Of a DNA stretch of 64,000 nucleotides, positions 1 through 8,301 are shown piece by piece. The DNA is from Betaproteobacteria bacterium (GTDB lineage: Bacteria > Pseudomonadota > Gammaproteobacteria > Burkholderiales > Casimicrobiaceae). Under the pieces are notes generated by a model, which was not told the DNA's origin, made no database searches, and saw nothing but the letters and a program-made list of their open reading frames with translations. Position 1 is the stretch's first letter; every line of letters begins with the position of its first letter. Both the position numbers and the translations under genes were made by a program. Location: NCBI GenBank assembly GCA_016717855.1, contig JADKEV010000020.1, forward strand, positions 1 to 64,000, given 5' to 3'.

Positions 1-573
1 GCCAGCCCGCGCATACTCAAGCTGATGAAGCGGCCGGCGAACGCCGGGAACACGCTGGCCAGGATCAGGGCGTGGCGCGCCATCTGCCCCGACATCACCA
101 TCCGCAGCACGTTCATCGCCGGCTTCCCTGGCGAGACGGAAGCCGAGTTTCAGGAACTGCTCGCGTTTCTGGAGGAAGCGCAGCTCGACCGCGTCGGCTG
201 CTTTGCCTATTCGCCGGTGGAAGGGGCGGCCGCCAACGCGCTGCCGGATCCGGTTCCCGTGGAGGTCCGGGAGGAAAGGCGGGGGCGCTTCATGGCGGCA
301 CAGGCGAAGATCAGCAAGGCGCGATTGAAGAACAAGATCGGGCGCCGGATGACAGTGCTGATCGACGCGATCGAGGAAGGCGGGACCGCCATCGGCCGCA
401 GCGCCGCGGATGCGCCGGAAATCGACGGCACCGTCCGCATCGCCAGGGGCGCGGACCTCGCAGTCGGCGCGATGGTCGAAGTCGAGATCACCCGCGCGAC
501 CCAACACGACCTGACCGGGCGGCGGCGCACCTCGGGGGGGGGGCCGGGGGCCGACGGTGTCCGCGCCAAATGA
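1..573 (+). CDS. rimO: Ribosomal protein S12 methylthiotransferase RimO, C-terminal part
   Basis: The frame is open from the first base of the window, so the gene begins outside it and only about the last 190 codons are present. The product is a radical-SAM enzyme that methylthiolates the conserved aspartate of ribosomal protein S12. The seen part matches the end of the radical-SAM barrel (RSTFIAGFPGETEAEF, LDRVGCFAYSPVEGA) and the RimO-specific stretch IGRSAADAPEIDG that opens the C-terminal TRAM domain. The radical-SAM CxxxCxxC cluster lies upstream and is not visible. The tail after the TRAM domain is glycine/arginine-rich and about 15 residues longer than I expect, which may be a local peculiarity. 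It faces the convergent fabG gene. Confidence 0.95.
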   Translation, partial: ASPRILKLMKRPANAGNTLARIRAWRAICPDITIRSTFIAGFPGETEAEFQELLAFLEEAQLDRVGCFAYSPVEGAAANALPDPVPVEVREERRGRFMAAQAKISKARLKNKIGRRMTVLIDAIEEGGTAIGRSAADAPEIDGTVRIARGADLAVGAMVEVEITRATQHDLTGRRRTSGGGPGADGVRAK

Positions 574-580
574 CAACGTG

Positions 581-603
581 CCCGGCCGATCGCTCGGGCC
601 GGG
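581..603. terminator. Stem-loop between convergent rimO and fabG
   Basis: A perfect 7-bp GC stem (CCCGGCC / GGCCGGG) with a 9-base loop lies in the 55-bp spacer between two converging genes. There is no T run on either side, so it may act as a weak or Rho-assisted terminator for both genes. Confidence 0.45.
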
Positions 604-628
604 CACGAAAGCTCTCCGGAGTATCGCC

Positions 629-1369
629 TCAGATGGTCACGCCACCGCTGACTTCAAGCACGGCACCGGTGATGTAGCTGGCCTCGTCGGATGCCAGCCA
701 CGCGTAGGTGTTGGCGATTTCCTCGGCCTTGCCCAGACGGCCCAGCGGGACCTTGTCTTCCAGCATCTGGATCACCTTTTCAGGGATTGTCGAGAGGATC
801 GGGGTCTCGATGAAACCGGGCGCCACGGCGTTGACGCGGATGCCCTTCTTGCCCAGCTCGCGCGACCAGGTCTTGGTGTAGCCGATGACGCCGAACTTCG
901 ACGCGGCGTAATTCGTCTGTCCGAAATTGCCGTAGATGCCGACGATCGACGACGCGTTGAGGATGCAGCCGGAACCCTGGGCCAGCATCAGGTCGACGAC
1001 CACCTTGGTGCAGTTGAACACGCCCTTGAGGTTGACCTCGATGACCTGATCGAACTGGTCGTCGGTCATTTTCTTCATCTGCGCATCCTGCGTGATGCCG
1101 GCGTTGTTGACCAGCGTGTCGACGCGGCCGTACTTGGCGACCACGGCGTCGAACATGGCCTGGATGGTGTCCTTCTTGGTGACGTCGACCAGGAATCCCA
1201 TCGCCTCGCCGCCCGCGGCCTGGATGTCCGCCGCCGTCTGGTGCGCCGCGGAAGGATTGATGTCGCAACAGATTACTTTGGCGCCTTCTTGCGCGAACTT
1301 GAGCGCGGTGGCCTTGCCGATGCCCTGGCCGGCACCCGTGATGATCGAAACCTTACCTTTTAGGCGCAT
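629..1369 (-). CDS. fabG: 3-oxoacyl-ACP / acetoacetyl-CoA reductase (FabG/PhaB-type SDR)
   Basis: A 246-residue classical short-chain dehydrogenase, the usual length. It has the NADP-binding TGAGQGIG motif at residues 11-18, NNAG at 88-91, and the catalytic triad Ser141, Tyr154 and Lys158 (YAASK). Such enzymes reduce 3-ketoacyl thioesters in fatty-acid synthesis, or acetoacetyl-CoA for polyhydroxybutyrate. The sequence is closer in style to FabG than to the PhaB of Cupriavidus, so the substrate is open. No other fatty-acid or PHB gene is adjacent. The gene stands alone behind a promoter with an FNR-type box, which hints at a role under low oxygen rather than in bulk lipid synthesis. The start is the only good ATG before the conserved N-terminus. 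Confidence 0.88.
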   Translation of the reverse strand: MRLKGKVSIITGAGQGIGKATALKFAQEGAKVICCDINPSAAHQTAADIQAAGGEAMGFLVDVTKKDTIQAMFDAVVAKYGRVDTLVNNAGITQDAQMKKMTDDQFDQVIEVNLKGVFNCTKVVVDLMLAQGSGCILNASSIVGIYGNFGQTNYAASKFGVIGYTKTWSRELGKKGIRVNAVAPGFIETPILSTIPEKVIQMLEDKVPLGRLGKAEEIANTYAWLASDEASYITGAVLEVSGGVTI

Positions 1370-1483
1370 TCAAATCCCCGGTGATCCGCAATGGAGCGGC
1401 GATGGTGCCGTCCCGGATATTGCGGTGCATTATTTCTTATCGCACGTCGGATACGCGCGACCCGGGATTGAACTGTACGCCAA

Positions 1484-1524
1484 ATTATTGCGATGCACAA
1501 CGTATGGTTCTTGATATGGATCAA
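1484..1524 (-). promoter_or_regulatory. FNR/Anr box and -10 element upstream of fabG
   Basis: TTGATATGGATCAA at 1511-1524 is a perfect match to the FNR/Anr consensus TTGAT-N4-ATCAA. On the minus strand it is followed by AATAAT at 1489-1484, a 5/6 match to a -10 hexamer. A transcript start near 1477 would put the box centre about 40-41 bases upstream, the classical class II activator position. The fabG start codon lies about 110 bases further on. Confidence 0.7.
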
Positions 1525-1643
1525 ACCGTTGTCCAACTGCAACGAAGTGGTGCGGCACTGCGCCAAAACGCGCCGCGTACGCGCTGCCAAGACTTCCGCC
1601 GCGATGCGTTTCCCGCTCGCAAATGGGGCCGCAAACGCCAGCG

Positions 1644-2504
1644 CTATCCCAGTGCCAGCGCGAACAGGCCGGCGATCATCAAGACCGCTGCCGCCAGACG
1701 GCGCGTGGCGTCGCCTTCGGCCAGCACCTTGGCGCCCAGCACGGTGGCGATCAGGATGCTGACTTCGCGCGCCGGGGCCACGTAGGAGACCGGGGTGAAG
1801 CGCATCGCTGTCAGCGCGAGGATGTACGACAGCGGCGACAGTATGGCGACGTAGAGGGCCTCCTTCCGATGGTCTTGCCAGGCCGCCTTTATCCCCGCCC
1901 TGTTGCGCAGCGCCAGCGGCGTGAGCAGGCACCAGCGCATCACGTTGGCGCACCAGTCGAACACGATGGGCGGAATCAACAGCACGGCGACCGACTGCTT
2001 GTCGGCCAGCGTGTATGAGGCGATCAGGCAGCCGGTCAGCAGCGCAAACGCGACGCCCCGCAGGTTTCCCGATTCGCGCAGCTTGCGCGGATCGCCCACC
2101 AGCATCAGCACCGCGCCCGCGATCAGGAGGGCCCCGCCGATGGCGATGACGGTGGGCCGCTCGCCCAGCAGGAGGATCGCGCCGCCCATCGTGAGCACCG
2201 GCCCGGTGCCGCGGGCGAGCGGATAGACGATGGACAGGTCGCCATGCTTGTAGCCGTGGTCCAGCGCCAGGAAGTAGAGCAGATGCAGCAGCGCCGACAG
2301 CCCCATCATCGACCACTGCTGCCAGCCCATTATGGGCTGCTCGATCCACCAGACGACCAGCGCGACGGGCGCCAAGAGAATTGCCGAGAACCCGGAGAAC
2401 AGCAGGAAGAACCCGGTGCCCCCGCCCGTGCGCTTCAGGATCAGGTTCCACCAGGCGTGGCAGCACGCTCCCGCCAGCACCAGCGCCAGCGCGTACGCGC
2501 TCAT
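1644..2504 (-). CDS. EamA/DMT-family transporter
   Basis: A 286-residue, very hydrophobic protein of the length and two-fold repeat structure of EamA (drug/metabolite transporter) permeases, with about ten predicted membrane helices. The N-terminal half (ACCHAWWNLILKR; DHGYKHGDLSIVYPLARG) and C-terminal half (YVAPAREVSILIATVLGA) each carry the typical EamA pattern, where a P-A-R-E/G turn precedes a helix. These proteins export or import small metabolites; the substrate cannot be read from sequence. It lies 25 bp downstream of recJ on the same strand and may be co-transcribed with it. The 274-bp spacer after it carries the fabG promoter, so fabG is probably a separate unit. Confidence 0.85.
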   Translation of the reverse strand: MSAYALALVLAGACCHAWWNLILKRTGGGTGFFLLFSGFSAILLAPVALVVWWIEQPIMGWQQWSMMGLSALLHLLYFLALDHGYKHGDLSIVYPLARGTGPVLTMGGAILLLGERPTVIAIGGALLIAGAVLMLVGDPRKLRESGNLRGVAFALLTGCLIASYTLADKQSVAVLLIPPIVFDWCANVMRWCLLTPLALRNRAGIKAAWQDHRKEALYVAILSPLSYILALTAMRFTPVSYVAPAREVSILIATVLGAKVLAEGDATRRLAAAVLMIAGLFALALG

Positions 2505-2529
2505 GCCCGGCCTTCCTCGGGCGGCGCGC

Positions 2530-4251
2530 TCATGCGGGCTCCCAATGGTCGATCATCAGTTGCAGCGATTGCGCGCCCTGGTACTCGTTGACGTCCAGCC
2601 GGTACACCGCGCGCACCCGGCCCGGCAGCACCGTGGCCTGGTTGAAGGCGATCGCATCGAAGCGCGCCCGGGCGGTCCCCAACTCGCGCTCCAGCCGCAG
2701 CCGCAGGTGCTTGCCGCCGACCCAGCGCTGGTCGATGACCGCGAACGCATCGTCGAACGCCGGCGGCGGAAAGCCCTGGCCCCAGACGCCGGTGCGGAAC
2801 GACTCGGCCAGCTCCATCGACGCGTCGGCCGGCGCCAGCGAACCGTCGGTTTCAAGCACCCGCTGCAGTTGCGCCGCAGTGAGCCACTCGCGCGCGACCA
2901 GTTCGAAGGCCCGGATGAAGCGATCGAGGTCCGCTTCGCACAGCGTCAGACCCGCCGCCATCGCGTGGCCGCCGAACCGGGAGAACATGCCCGGCTCGCG
3001 CTTGGACACCAGGTCCAGCGCGTCGCGCAAGTGGAAACCGGCGATCGACCGGCCGGAACCCTTGATCTCGCCGGTGCGGCCCTGTTCGGTGCTGCGCGCA
3101 AAGGCGATCGCCGGCCGGTGCCAGCGTTCCTTCAACCGCGAGGCTAGGATGCCGACGATGCCCGGATGCCAGTCGGACCGGAACAGCGTGATGGTGTGCG
3201 CATCGGCCGGGGGCGACAGGTCCAGCAGTGCCTGCGCATCGTCGGTCATCCCCGCCTCGCGGTCGCGCCGCTCGCGATTCAGGCGGTCGAGTTCCGCCGC
3301 GCAATGTTGCGCTTCTGCGGCATCGTCCGATATCAGGCAGCGGATGCCCAGCGCCATGTCGGCAAGCCTGCCCGCCGCATTGAGCCGGGGGCCGATCATG
3401 AAGCCCAGGTCGTACGTGGTCGCCCGCGCCGGATCGCGGCCCGCCGCCGCGAACAGCGCGCGCAGTCCGGCGTGCAGGGCGCCGCCGCGCATCCGGGCCA
3501 GGCCCTGCGCCACCAGGATGCGGTTGGTCGCGTCGAGGCGCACCACGTCCGCGACCGTGCCCAGCGCCACCAGATCCAGCAGCGACGCGAGCTTGAAGCC
3601 GGCGCCTTCCTGGCGATTCCGCCGGCGCAACTCGGCGCGCAGCGCGAGCAGCACGTAGAACATCACGCCGACGCCGGCGATGTGCTTGCTGGGGAATGGA
3701 CAGCCGACCTGGTTGGGATTGACGATGCAGAACGCCGCGGGAAGTTCGTCGCCGGGCAAGTGATGGTCGGTGACCAGCACTTCGATGCCGCGGCGATTGG
3801 CTTCGGCGATTCCCTCGACGCTCGCAATGCCGTTGTCCACGGTGATCAACAGCCGCGGCTGCCGCAAAGCCGCAAGGGTGACGATTTCCGGCGTCAGCCC
3901 GTACCCGTATTCGAAACGGTTGGGAACGATGAAGTCGACGTCGGCGCCATAGGCCCGCAGGCCGCGAACGCCGACCGCGCAGGCGGTGGCGCCATCGGCA
4001 TCGTAGTCGGCGACAATCAGGATGCGCTCCCGCCGCTCGATCGCGTCGGCCAGGCGCACCGCGGCGCGCCCCGCGTGCAGCAGCAGGTCCGGCGGCGGCA
4101 GCCCGGCGAGCGCAGTCTGCATGTCGGCGATCGACTGCACGCCGCGCGCCGCGTAGATGCGCGCGAGCACCGGGGTCAGGCCGGCGGCGACCAGGTGCGA
4201 CGCGTCCGCCGCGGCGCGTTGCCGGATGGCGATGGCGAGCGGCGGTGTCAT
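2530..4251 (-). CDS. recJ: Single-stranded-DNA-specific 5'-3' exonuclease RecJ
   Basis: A 573-residue DHH-family exonuclease, normal RecJ length, acting in RecF-pathway recombination and in mismatch and base-excision repair. Visible motifs are DYDADG (motif I), TVDNG, TDHH (the DHH motif), the DHHA1 region around GGHAMAAGLT, and a C-terminal OB-like domain. The start ATG overlaps the stop of the upstream rpfE-like gene in an ATGA arrangement, which fixes the start and suggests translational coupling. The frame stays open further upstream, but that stretch is the other gene read out of frame. Confidence 0.95.
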   Translation of the reverse strand: MTPPLAIAIRQRAAADASHLVAAGLTPVLARIYAARGVQSIADMQTALAGLPPPDLLLHAGRAAVRLADAIERRERILIVADYDADGATACAVGVRGLRAYGADVDFIVPNRFEYGYGLTPEIVTLAALRQPRLLITVDNGIASVEGIAEANRRGIEVLVTDHHLPGDELPAAFCIVNPNQVGCPFPSKHIAGVGVMFYVLLALRAELRRRNRQEGAGFKLASLLDLVALGTVADVVRLDATNRILVAQGLARMRGGALHAGLRALFAAAGRDPARATTYDLGFMIGPRLNAAGRLADMALGIRCLISDDAAEAQHCAAELDRLNRERRDREAGMTDDAQALLDLSPPADAHTITLFRSDWHPGIVGILASRLKERWHRPAIAFARSTEQGRTGEIKGSGRSIAGFHLRDALDLVSKREPGMFSRFGGHAMAAGLTLCEADLDRFIRAFELVAREWLTAAQLQRVLETDGSLAPADASMELAESFRTGVWGQGFPPPAFDDAFAVIDQRWVGGKHLRLRLERELGTARARFDAIAFNQATVLPGRVRAVYRLDVNEYQGAQSLQLMIDHWEPA

Positions 4252-5291
4252 CGGAAAAAAGCCTGCAGCGATTCGGCCAGCGGCGACGGCGGCAGCGGCC
4301 GGCCCGCCCCGAACCAGCGCCGCCAGCGGGACGGCCGGGCAGGTTCGAGTTCTACGCGCAATGTGCCGGCGCCCCAAGGGAACACGAGTGCGGCGTGGTC
4401 GAGGCGTCCTGCGGCGAGCGCCGCACGTAACGGGCCGAAACAGGATTCGTCCCACCGCGGAAGCGCATCGGGCGTCAGCGCGGATTGCTCCCATTCGTCG
4501 TCCAGGATCAGCAGGGCGCGCGGCGCGCCGGCCTCGAGGTCCACAGCCGGTCCGGCACGCAGCGGCCGGTAATCGATGCCGGCCGCGGCGCACGTGGCGC
4601 GCACCCAATGCGGGCCGCCCCTGACCGCGTCGATCGCCGCCGGTCCGAACTCGGGCCAGGAGCCGCCGCCCCACCACCACACGCTGGTCACGGGTGTCCG
4701 GCCGGTGTCCGCGCGCGCCGCATTCACCGGATGGGCGTGGAGCAGCATTTGCGCTTCATTGAGCCGCGAACGCCAGGCGGGCGCATCGGGCCCTTCCGGA
4801 AGCTGTGGCAGCATCGAGCCACCGATGGCGCGCCACAAGGGCGTTGCCGCCAGGCGCTGCGCGGTGTGGCAGCGGGCATACCAGCGCCCGTTCGCTGCCG
4901 CGGCAAAGCGCAGCCCGTCCTCGGCAAAGAACGCCGTCAGCGCCGCCGTCAACGCGGCGGACTCGGGCAGTGACAGGTCGGTTACGGCGCCGTCGATGCG
5001 TACCGAGTCAACGCCCATCGTCGTCGCGATGGGATCGGCGCATAGCCAGTAGGCGCCGCGCGCGTCCGTCCCCGCCTCCGCTTCCGACGCCAGGCGCAGC
5101 GCGGCGATCGGCGGTTCCGCACCGCCCTCCAGGCCCAGTTGCGCGCCCAGCCACTGCTCGGCGGAGGCGCTCCCGGCAGTGATCGTGCCTGCGCCAAGTA
5201 GCGCCTCAAGGTTGGGCAGGCGCACGTTTCTGCGGGAGAGTTCGGGAACCACCGCGCTGAGCAGCGCGGGAGCCAGCACGGTCAGAGGCAT
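4248..5291 (-). CDS. RpfE-like conserved protein (phosphoglycerate-mutase-like fold family)
   Basis: A 347-residue soluble protein with no catalytic motif that I can assign. It contains a tryptophan/glycine-rich centre (SVWWWGGGSWPEFG) and a conserved-looking DDEW segment. This is the pattern of the COG4255-type proteins that precede recJ in many beta- and gammaproteobacteria; in Xanthomonas the neighbour of recJ is named rpfE. Identification rests mostly on this context and the tryptophan cluster. The biochemical role is unknown. It is transcribed divergently from lolC, with only 122 bp between the two start codons, and is translationally coupled to recJ through a 4-base overlap. Confidence 0.7.
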   Translation of the reverse strand: MPLTVLAPALLSAVVPELSRRNVRLPNLEALLGAGTITAGSASAEQWLGAQLGLEGGAEPPIAALRLASEAEAGTDARGAYWLCADPIATTMGVDSVRIDGAVTDLSLPESAALTAALTAFFAEDGLRFAAAANGRWYARCHTAQRLAATPLWRAIGGSMLPQLPEGPDAPAWRSRLNEAQMLLHAHPVNAARADTGRTPVTSVWWWGGGSWPEFGPAAIDAVRGGPHWVRATCAAAGIDYRPLRAGPAVDLEAGAPRALLILDDEWEQSALTPDALPRWDESCFGPLRAALAAGRLDHAALVFPWGAGTLRVELEPARPSRWRRWFGAGRPLPPSPLAESLQAFFR

Positions 5292-5413
5292 GGGCGAGAT
5301 TGTAGCTTGGTGAAGTGTGCGCGTCGCGCGCTTCCGTTCTTGTGGTTATCGGCGATGCTGCCTACAATGCACGCTCCGCCGCCGGCACCGTTCCCCTTCC
5401 GATCGCCCCCTTT

Positions 5414-6661
5414 GTGTCTTCGTACGAACTGATCATCGGCCTGCGCTACACGCGGGCCAAGCGCCGCAATCACTTCATTTCGTTCATATCGCTGATTTCG
5501 ATGGGCGGCATGGCGCTCGGCGTCGCCGCCCTCATCGTCGTGCTCTCGGTGATGAACGGTTTCCAGGAGGAACTGCGCTCGCGGATCCTGGCGTCGATTT
5601 CGCACGTGGAGATCCGTGCTTCCGGTTCCGGCGGGCTTGCCGACTGGAAAGCCGTCGCCGGGCAGGTGAGCGGCCAGCCGCAGGTCATCGGCGTCGCGCC
5701 GTATGTGGAAGGGCAGGGCCTGCTGGCCGTCGGGGAAAACGTGCGCGGGGTCCTGGTCCGCGGCGTCGATCCGACGCTGGAGAACACCGTCGCGGACTTC
5801 GACAAGCACATGAAGCGCGGCCGCTTCGACGAACTGCGCGCCGGCGAGTTCGGCATCATCCTGGGCGCCGACCTGGCCGCGCGGCTGAACATCGGGGTCG
5901 GCGAGCGCGTGATGCTGGTGACGCCGCAGGCGCAAATCACGCCCATCGGCGCGATGCCGCGCATGAAGCAGTTCCGGCTGGTCGGCATCTTCGAATTCGG
6001 GCTCAACGATGCGGACGGGACCCTGGCGCTGATCAACATTGCAGACGCGCAGAAGATCTACCAGCTGGGCGACGCCGTTTCCGGCGTGCGGCTGAAGCTG
6101 GACGACTTGTTCGCGGCGCCGCGGGTCGCGCGCGAGCTCGCGGGCAAGCTCCGGGTCGACGCCCAGCTGCGCGACTGGACGATGATGAACGCCAACTTCT
6201 TCCGCGCCGTGGCGCTGGAGAAGAAGATGATGTTCATCATCCTGACGCTGATTGTCGCCGTCGCGGCCTTCAACATCGTCTCGACGCTGGTCATGGTCGT
6301 CACCGACAAGCAGGCCGACATCGCGATCCTGCGCACGCTGGGAGCGCCGCCGTCGTCGATCATGAAGATCTTCATGGTGCAGGGCGTCCTGATCGGGGTC
6401 ATCGGGACGGTGCTGGGCGTGCTGGGCGGGACGCTGCTCGCCTCCAACCTGGACACGGTCGTGCCCGCGCTGGAGCGGCTGCTGGGCACCCGGCTCTGGG
6501 ACAAGAACGTCTACCTGATCAGCGAACTGCCCTCGAAGATCGTGGCCGCGGACGTGCTGCTGATCACCGTTGTTTCGTTCGTCCTGTCGGTCGTCGCGAC
6601 TGTGTACCCGAGCTGGCGCGCCTCGCGTGTCCAGCCCGCAGAGGCGCTGCGCTATGAATGA
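5414..6661 (+). CDS. lolC: Lipoprotein-releasing ABC transporter permease LolC/LolE
   Basis: Inner-membrane permease of the Lol machine, which extracts outer-membrane lipoproteins and hands them to LolA. The protein has the family start (YELIIGLRYTRAKRRN), a first membrane helix (MGGMALGVAALIVVLSVMNG), a large periplasmic MacB-like domain, and three C-terminal FtsX-type helices ending in a YPSWRASRVQPAEALRYE tail. I chose the GTG at 5414 because it gives 415 residues, the family length, and starts just before the conserved region. The frame is open to an ATG at 5315, but those 33 extra residues look like non-coding leader. The end overlaps lolD by 8 bases. A single lolC-lolD pair suggests a LolF-like homodimer, unless lolE lies elsewhere. 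Confidence 0.93.
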   Translation: MSSYELIIGLRYTRAKRRNHFISFISLISMGGMALGVAALIVVLSVMNGFQEELRSRILASISHVEIRASGSGGLADWKAVAGQVSGQPQVIGVAPYVEGQGLLAVGENVRGVLVRGVDPTLENTVADFDKHMKRGRFDELRAGEFGIILGADLAARLNIGVGERVMLVTPQAQITPIGAMPRMKQFRLVGIFEFGLNDADGTLALINIADAQKIYQLGDAVSGVRLKLDDLFAAPRVARELAGKLRVDAQLRDWTMMNANFFRAVALEKKMMFIILTLIVAVAAFNIVSTLVMVVTDKQADIAILRTLGAPPSSIMKIFMVQGVLIGVIGTVLGVLGGTLLASNLDTVVPALERLLGTRLWDKNVYLISELPSKIVAADVLLITVVSFVLSVVATVYPSWRASRVQPAEALRYE

Positions 6662-7364
6662 CACCGGCGCGGCGATGAGCGCAATCGTCCTCTCCTGCCG
6701 CGGCCTGGTCCGGACGTACATCAGCGGTCCGCTCAACGTGCCCGTCCTGCGCGGCATCGATCTGGATATCGAGCGCGGCCAGAGCGTGGCCATCATCGGC
6801 GCTTCGGGATCGGGCAAGAGCACGCTCCTGCACTTGCTGGGCGGCCTCGACACGCCGACCGCGGGCACCGTCGACCTGGCGGGCAAGCGGCTGTCCACGC
6901 TGAGCGAAGCCGGGCGCGGCGAACTGCGCAACCGCGCGCTGGGCTTCATCTACCAGTTCCATCACCTGCTGCAGGAGTTCACCGCGGTGGAAAATGTCGC
7001 GATGCCGCTGTTCATCCGGCGCATGCCGCGCGCCCAGGCGCTGCCGCTGGCCCACGCGATCCTCGAAAAGGTCGGGATGTCGGCGCGCGCGCTGCACTTT
7101 CCGGCCGAACTCTCGGGCGGCGAGCGGCAGCGGGTCGCGTTCGCGCGCGCGCTGGTCACGCAGCCGGAGTGCGTGCTCGCCGACGAGCCCACCGGCAACC
7201 TGGACCGGGTGACGGCGCTGCAGGTGTTCGACCTGATGCTGGATCTCAACAGGACATTCGCGGCCAGCCTGGTGATCGTGACCCACGATCTCGAACTGGC
7301 GGCGCGAACGGATCGCGTGTTGCGGCTGCTCGACGGGGTATTGCAACCGGTGCCGAATCCGTAG
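6654..7364 (+). CDS. lolD: Lipoprotein-releasing ABC transporter ATPase LolD
   Basis: A 236-residue ABC ATPase that powers LolC/E. It has Walker A GASGSGKST (residues 49-57), the LolD-typical Q-loop region FIYQFHHLLQEF, signature LSGGERQR, Walker B VLADEPTGNLD and the switch histidine in VTHD. The start ATG lies inside the last codons of lolC; a second ATG 7 codons later is possible. Oddity: the TAG stop codon is supplied by the first bases of the intergenic repeat that follows, so the repeat abuts or has altered the 3' end of the gene. Confidence 0.95.
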   Translation: MNDTGAAMSAIVLSCRGLVRTYISGPLNVPVLRGIDLDIERGQSVAIIGASGSGKSTLLHLLGGLDTPTAGTVDLAGKRLSTLSEAGRGELRNRALGFIYQFHHLLQEFTAVENVAMPLFIRRMPRAQALPLAHAILEKVGMSARALHFPAELSGGERQRVAFARALVTQPECVLADEPTGNLDRVTALQVFDLMLDLNRTFAASLVIVTHDLELAARTDRVLRLLDGVLQPVPNP

Positions 7365-7515
7365 GATGGGTGGAGCGCAGCGATACCCATCATTGCGCAG
7401 TCGAAGAGCGTGATCACCGTGTTTGCAGAAAGTCGAAGGGTGGCGCCGCACGAAGTCCGGTTCGTGTTGCGCCGTGCGGCGCCAGAGGGGGCGCTGCGCT
7501 CCACCCATCTTACGG
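7361..7515. repeat. BIME/REP-like paired inverted repeat, copy A
   Basis: A unit GGATGGGTGGAGCGCAGCGA continuing to TACCCATCAT (7361-7393) faces an inverted, partial unit GCGCTGCGCTCCACCCATC at 7491-7509. Between them is a perfect 10-bp inverted repeat, GGCGCCGCAC at 7442-7451 and GTGCGGCGCC at 7474-7483. The same unit pair occurs at 17912-18057 and 34441-34586. It lies between lolD and the convergent glycosylase gene. No protein is encoded. Confidence 0.85.
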
Positions 7516-7535
7516 TCGAAGTCGCCGATTTCCCG

Positions 7536-8165
7536 TCAGTATTCGACCGCGATCGGATCCAGGCTGCGCCACAGGTACAGCGTGGCCACCGACCGCCATG
7601 GCGCCCATACCTCCGCGATGGCCCGCAAGTCGACGATGGCCAGTCGTTCGCCGTCGTTGTAGTGGAGGGCGACGGCGTTCTGCAGCCCGATGTCGTCGAC
7701 CGGCAGGACGTCGGGGCGCAGCAGGTTGAACATCAGGAACATCTCCGCCGTCCACCGCCCTATGCCCTTGACGGCGACCAGTTCGGCGATCACGGCTTCA
7801 TCGTCCATGCCGCGCCAGCGCCGCGGCTGGATGTGGCCGTCGACGAACTTTGCGGCCAGGTCGCGGATGTACTCGGACTTGCGCTGCGAAAGGCCGCAGG
7901 CGCGCAGCGCGGCCGGATCGAGCGCGAGGATGGCCGGCGCGGCGAGCCGCGTCGTCCGCCCTCCGCCGGCGGCCACCACGCGGTTCCAGACCGTTTGCGC
8001 GGCCTTCACCGAAATCTGCTGGCCGGTGATGGCGCGCGCCAGCGTCGTGAACGCGTCGGCGCGGCGGCGGAAGGTGATGTCGGGGTGCTGCGCGCGCAGG
8101 CGCCGCAGCACCGGATCGCGCCGGGCCAGGGTCTTCGCGGCGGCTTCCCAGTAGTCGGGGGTCAT
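7536..8165 (-). CDS. DNA-3-methyladenine glycosylase II-type (HhH-GPD, AlkA-like)
   Basis: A 209-residue HhH-GPD superfamily glycosylase that removes alkylated bases such as 3-methyladenine to start base-excision repair. The helix-hairpin-helix VKGIGRWTA is at 132-140 and the catalytic aspartate is in LPVDDIG (Asp158). There is no C-terminal Cys cluster, so no 4Fe-4S cluster as in Nth or MutY. The N-terminal AlkA domain of E. coli is absent, as in the short bacterial forms (AlkA/Mag1 type). The ATG at 8165 begins the conserved region; the frame stays open upstream, but that sequence is arginine/alanine-rich leader overlapping the promoter of the divergent ABC operon. Confidence 0.87.
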   Translation of the reverse strand: MTPDYWEAAAKTLARRDPVLRRLRAQHPDITFRRRADAFTTLARAITGQQISVKAAQTVWNRVVAAGGGRTTRLAAPAILALDPAALRACGLSQRKSEYIRDLAAKFVDGHIQPRRWRGMDDEAVIAELVAVKGIGRWTAEMFLMFNLLRPDVLPVDDIGLQNAVALHYNDGERLAIVDLRAIAEVWAPWRSVATLYLWRSLDPIAVEY

Positions 8166-8301
8166 GGCAGGCGCCAGGCTCGAAAGCCGCAGAGTATATG
8201 CCGGCGCCGGGGACGCGGCAGAGCGCGGCGCCGAACGAATCCGGCGGCGGCGCCTCCAAGTGTAGTATTCGTCCTTCTTGAACGGATGGGGTCGGGCAGT
8301 G

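Noticed and set aside
557..1363. A 268-codon plus-strand frame opposite fabG
   Set aside because: Exactly antisense to a gene with a complete SDR catalytic triad; low-complexity translation.
5282..6949. A 555-codon minus-strand frame opposite lolC and lolD
   Set aside because: His/Arg/Gln-rich translation with no domain; lolC and lolD on the plus strand are certain.
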